NCBI RefSeq assembly: GCF_023242365.1
Contig: NZ_JALLIX010000044.1
Span: 1-54,693 of the forward strand
DNA length: 54,693 bases
Source: Pseudomonas sp. MWU13-2100
GTDB lineage: Bacteria; Pseudomonadota; Gammaproteobacteria; Pseudomonadales; Pseudomonadaceae
Reading direction: 5' to 3'
Shown: piece by piece, positions 51,515-54,693 of the stretch
Layout: every line of letters starts with the position of its first letter
Position numbering within the stretch: position 1 is the stretch's first letter
Made by a program: the position numbers and the translations under genes
Notes under the pieces: generated by a model
What the model saw: the letters and a program-made list of their open reading frames with translations, nothing else
The model's database searches: none
What the model was told of the DNA's origin: nothing

Positions 51515-54070
51515 ATGAACGAGGTTTTAATTCCTGCACCAGACGTTGAGCACGCCGGGCTCGTCGCCGGGCTGCAAGCCAATCCGCAACTGGATCAATT
51601 TGTCCGCGAGCGCGGTGTGCTGTTGCCCGATCCCGCCAAGGTCGCCACACGCCTGATTCGTCAGCATGCCCAGTCGCAGTGGCAGTTGGATCTCGATCCT
51701 GAAAAGACCTTGCTGGTCAATCTGCACTATCGCCGACAGGGCAATGCCGGGACCCTCGGCCAGGTGGTTTACCAGCAGACGCTGACCCAGGCCATGCTCT
51801 CCAACTATCAGCAGGGCAATCATTTCTTGCAACGCCTGTTGCCAGGGCGCTTCGAATTGGCACCGCCGATCACACCGGTTGAAAAACTCCCCGAAGTCCA
51901 TCTCAATCCGTTGGATGTCGACTATCTGAGGACGCACTACATCGACTACCACGGTATTTATCGACGTGTGACGCCGCGGCGCTATGGTCCCGACACGCAG
52001 CTGGATATCAATCCACGGGACTTCCAGCAGTTTGTCTGGGATACGGATCTCTACAATCGTTACACCCCTGGGCAAGATGCCTACTGGCGTGAGCATGGGC
52101 AGGATTATCGCGATTTACTCAAGTGCGCATTGCTCAAGGCTGCGGACTTGCAGTGGCATGAAGGTTCGCTGAAGTGGGAGGATCGCAATCTGGTCTGGCG
52201 TGCGGCCGGGCTCAATCACTGGCAGCGCTGGCATGAACTGAGTGTCGCGCAGATACAGGCGGCGTCGGTGCCCGGAGCTTATTGCGAGGTTGCCCTCCTG
52301 GCGATCTACGGGTACGCCGCCACCGACCTGGTGCTGTTTTGCGATCGAGCGTTCGGGCGGGTCGTGCTGTATGTCCCGGGCAACGCTTCGCCCCTGCACG
52401 GCTTCGCCGAAATCGGCTTGATGAAGGCGTGGCTCGCGCGCCAGGCCGGGATTCCGGCGTTGCGCCAGAAGTTGGCCAGTCATTTCGAACTGAGTGATCG
52501 TCCCGACGGCCTGTCCTACAGCGGACTGGAGACGGCTCTGGTCGGTTTGTCCAAGTACCCCAAGTTGCACATGTTGCCCTACGACCGCCCGGGGTTCACG
52601 GCCTCGGGCGTGTGGGATCCGCAACAATATGTCGGCACAAGCCCGATCATCACTGGCGATCCTTTCGAACATCTGCGTGACTTGCAGCGTCGTCGCGCGG
52701 TGCGTGATATCGACCTGATCGTCCGCAGCGATGCCAGTGTCGTCAAGACCCTCTGGCGTGACTGTCTTGAGTCCGTGGCGAATGCCGCGGGGGCGTTGGC
52801 GTTGGCGTTTCCCGAATTCGAGCTGGTGGCCGGGTTGCTCGGTTTGACCGAGGCGGGAATGGGCCTGGAACAGGTAGTCGAGGCTCATTCCACGGACGAG
52901 CGAGCGGCCGGAATGACGCGGGTTTTCTTCGGTTTGCTCAATGCCGCACCGCTGGCCGCGCGGGGTGTCCGGGGCGCACGGGCGAAGCTGCCCGAGGTGT
53001 CCGCGCAGCCCTTGCCGGATCAGGCCGGGATGTCGCCGACAACGCCTGTCGAGCCACTGCCGGAGCCTGTCCCTCCCGTCGCAACGCCGCCAGAGCCCCC
53101 TCAACCCGCTACGACTGAGGTGGCCCTGGTCAATCGCCTGCGTCCGGGACAGGCGCGGATTATCCGTTCGCATGCCGTGGGCAATGTCTCGCTCGAGGGG
53201 CTCAAACCCAATACCGAGGGGATTTATCAGCTCGGCGAACAGGGCTTCTATATTCGCTATACCGATCCCGAGGGGTATTCGGCGATCTATGAGATACGTA
53301 GCGATTTCAAACTGCGCGACGGTACCGTGCAGGTGATCGACCCACAGACTCGCAAGCCCGTCGGGCTCACCCTGCGGCGCGGAAAAGCCCTGGGGCTGCC
53401 GGGCGCGGGGCTCAATCCGCACTGGGATCCGGAGTGGGAAATCTACCTGAGCGGGGCGGGTCCGCAGCATGCGCCTGCGGTGGCGGGGCCGTCGGATGCC
53501 GCGCTGTCCGAGCCGCCGTCGCCGCAGAGCTCGGTCGACTCACCGGCCTCCGATTCGGGCAGCGTGAGTTCCGCCGATGACTACGAGGTCTATGACGACA
53601 GTGAGTTGCTACGCGACAATCCGTTCAAATCCCAGGTAGTTCTACCGCCGGGTGGCCACTTCAATAGCCGCGGCATGATCCAGCGAGCGGATTTCGCCGA
53701 GTTGTTCCGGGTCGAGAAAAAAATGCGTGTCGAGCGCCGTGGCGATCCGCTGGATTATGGCTTCAGGGCCTCGAATTTCTTTGGTGGAGTTCCGAAGATG
53801 CTCGATGGGGAGGTGTTGATCGTCTCCCGAACTCGTGCCGGAGCGCAGGCCTATGGACGTTCCGAGTTCGGTTTTGGCGAATACCAGTGTTACCGGATCG
53901 ACGCCCGGGGGCTGCCCGCCGTCTCCTATGGGGAAAATCTGCAGTACAACGAGCAGTTCACTCGTTTACGGCAGTCGGCCGAGGATGATATCCAGGGCGC
54001 CTTGACCTTTGACGAGGTCCATGTGTCCAACGCTGCCCTGGATCACAGGCGTATTACCTACGCGGGCTGA
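51515..54070 (+). CDS. Large multidomain toxin-like protein with C-terminal ADP-ribosyltransferase-like domain
   Basis: An 851-residue protein. Residues about 1-490 resemble the large N-terminal module (DUF6543 / dermonecrotic-toxin-type) of Pseudomonas polymorphic effectors. A Pro-rich linker follows (about 498-540), then a small domain (545-650, HAVGNVSLEGLKPNTEGIYQ), a Ser-rich acidic linker (650-705), and a C-terminal domain (about 720-851). In that last domain LFRVEKK (R732), DGEVLIVSRTRAGAQAYG, YQCYRIDARGLPAV and FDEVHVSNAALDHRRITY (E834) can be laid on the R-S-E pattern of cholera-toxin-type ADP-ribosyltransferases. No signal peptide. The ATG at 51515 follows GGAGAG. The activity is inferred only. 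Confidence 0.7.
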   Translation: MNEVLIPAPDVEHAGLVAGLQANPQLDQFVRERGVLLPDPAKVATRLIRQHAQSQWQLDLDPEKTLLVNLHYRRQGNAGTLGQVVYQQTLTQAMLSNYQQGNHFLQRLLPGRFELAPPITPVEKLPEVHLNPLDVDYLRTHYIDYHGIYRRVTPRRYGPDTQLDINPRDFQQFVWDTDLYNRYTPGQDAYWREHGQDYRDLLKCALLKAADLQWHEGSLKWEDRNLVWRAAGLNHWQRWHELSVAQIQAASVPGAYCEVALLAIYGYAATDLVLFCDRAFGRVVLYVPGNASPLHGFAEIGLMKAWLARQAGIPALRQKLASHFELSDRPDGLSYSGLETALVGLSKYPKLHMLPYDRPGFTASGVWDPQQYVGTSPIITGDPFEHLRDLQRRRAVRDIDLIVRSDASVVKTLWRDCLESVANAAGALALAFPEFELVAGLLGLTEAGMGLEQVVEAHSTDERAAGMTRVFFGLLNAAPLAARGVRGARAKLPEVSAQPLPDQAGMSPTTPVEPLPEPVPPVATPPEPPQPATTEVALVNRLRPGQARIIRSHAVGNVSLEGLKPNTEGIYQLGEQGFYIRYTDPEGYSAIYEIRSDFKLRDGTVQVIDPQTRKPVGLTLRRGKALGLPGAGLNPHWDPEWEIYLSGAGPQHAPAVAGPSDAALSEPPSPQSSVDSPASDSGSVSSADDYEVYDDSELLRDNPFKSQVVLPPGGHFNSRGMIQRADFAELFRVEKKMRVERRGDPLDYGFRASNFFGGVPKMLDGEVLIVSRTRAGAQAYGRSEFGFGEYQCYRIDARGLPAVSYGENLQYNEQFTRLRQSAEDDIQGALTFDEVHVSNAALDHRRITYAG

Positions 54071-54530
54071 AGGTCCGTCGTGTCAATACGGTCGGTGTGG
54101 ATTCCGCTCGCCTGGCGATATGTCCGGTGCGGGCTTGCTCTATAAGGGCTCCGTGAGGTTATAGCACTTATTTTGTGAGGAAAATCGCGGATTTTTTGCG
54201 GATTTTTTCTGATGGAAAATCAGCGTCTGGATTCTCGTTTCTGATCGATGTCTTGCATTGCAAGACAGCTCCGCTTGAGAGGGCGCCGAGTACGTCATTC
54301 CTGAGTCCTACTTTCAGGTCAGAAAACTCATCGGGCATCTGCCGACTATGGTGAGTTGTTCCTGATGGAGAGGCGGGCTTAGAGTTTGAATGACTCGCTG
54401 GATAATCTGGCGAGAAGGGTTTCGCAGCGAAGGGTGTTCATTCTCTAGTAACACGGAGTCGACGTGATCGAAACACGAGGGCTGGAAGCCAAGCGCATGG
54501 CTGCATAACGCAGTGATCAGACGCAAATAA
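54071..54530. other. T-rich gene-poor stretch after the toxin-like gene
   Basis: About 460 bases, clearly lower in GC than the rest, with a tandem GCGGATTTTTT repeat (54187-54208). Open frames here are short; the longest minus-strand one (70 codons from a TTG near 54526) has no ribosome binding site. No immunity-protein-like gene was found. Confidence 0.5.
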
Positions 54531-54558
54531 AAAAGCCCTGAACAGGTTCAGGGCTTTT
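54531..54558. terminator. Bidirectional rho-independent terminator after nrdB
   Basis: AAAAGCCCTGAAC-AG-GTTCAGGGCTTTT: a perfect 13-bp stem flanked by A and T runs on opposite sides, so it works in both directions. It lies 38 bases past the nrdB stop. Confidence 0.9.
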
Positions 54559-54596
54559 CGGTATTCCAGTCTATTCACCCAAGGTGAACAACAACA

Positions 54597-54693
54597 TCAA
54601 TCCCAGCTCAACGCACCGCCAGTCTGATACTCGATCACACGGGTCTCGAAGAAGTTCTTCTCTTTCTTCAAGTCCATGATCTCGCTCATCCAT
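54597..54693 (-). CDS. nrdB: Ribonucleotide reductase beta subunit NrdB, 3' end (partial)
   Basis: Only the last 31 codons are in the window. They include SEIMDLKKEKNFFETRVIEY and the end QTGGALSWD, the C-terminal tail through which the class Ia beta subunit docks to NrdA. The tail agrees with my memory of Pseudomonas NrdB. The gene continues beyond the right edge. A strong terminator follows. Confidence 0.85.
   Translation of the reverse strand, partial: WMSEIMDLKKEKNFFETRVIEYQTGGALSWD

Noticed and set aside
54314..54526. 70-codon minus-strand ORF starting with TTG
   Set aside because: Its start abuts the terminator of nrdB, no ribosome binding site is visible, and no family is recognised. 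It was considered as an immunity gene but nothing supports that.

Overview
The window is chromosomal DNA of a Pseudomonas, most likely of the P. fluorescens group. It is GC-rich. It carries two OprD-family porins, a DUF2025 (PA1123-type) protein, a BdlA-like PAS chemoreceptor, many Pseudomonas REP hairpins and, at the right edge, a C-terminus typical of Pseudomonas NrdB. No rRNA, tRNA, insertion sequence, integrase or CRISPR array was seen. Bases 1-121 hold no gene.

Left third (1-14 kb): a gluconate module (gntR divergent from gntK-gntP, with three copies of an AGCGCT-centred operator), an alanine transaminase (alaC) divergent from a GyrI-like protein, and a potassium-uptake cluster. The kdp genes run in the unusual order F-(small ORF)-A-C-B-D-E, with a REP pair between kdpB and kdpD. 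A 37-residue membrane peptide gene is convergent with kdpE.

Middle (14-31 kb): a methyltransferase with a switch-like leader, a delta-60 repeat protein, tandem GNAT acetyltransferases, an ECF42 module (DGPF/YCII protein, AHSA1 protein, ECF42 sigma factor with its own candidate promoter), three successive divergent LysR-regulator/target pairs (PACE efflux pump, NmrA-like oxidoreductase, SDR), a PiT phosphate transporter, a ZntB/CorA-like transporter, then a chemoreceptor and a FlxA-like protein that both have FliA-type promoters.

Right-middle (30-46 kb): a DUF1445 putative hydro-lyase divergent from an MFS transporter and OprD porin, a REP cluster, glpQ, DUF2025, an ABM-domain protein coupled to a CTP-synthase-related glutamine-amidotransferase-like protein with an altered active site, DUF1003, a soluble BdlA-like receptor, a MASE2-GGDEF diguanylate cyclase, a TetR regulator with palindromic operators next to a metallo-beta-lactamase-fold hydrolase, a secreted amidase, an SDR remnant, a small P-loop ATPase and an XRE regulator with a LexA-type box.

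Right end (46-54.7 kb): a uronate oxidation locus (hexuronate-type MFS, OprD porin, uronate dehydrogenase, SMP-30 lactonase). It is tied together by three near-identical 13-bp palindromes, although the regulator is not in the window. Next comes an 851-residue multidomain protein whose C-terminus looks like a cholera-toxin-type ADP-ribosyltransferase, with no immunity gene beside it. A T-rich gene-poor stretch and the 3' end of nrdB close the window.
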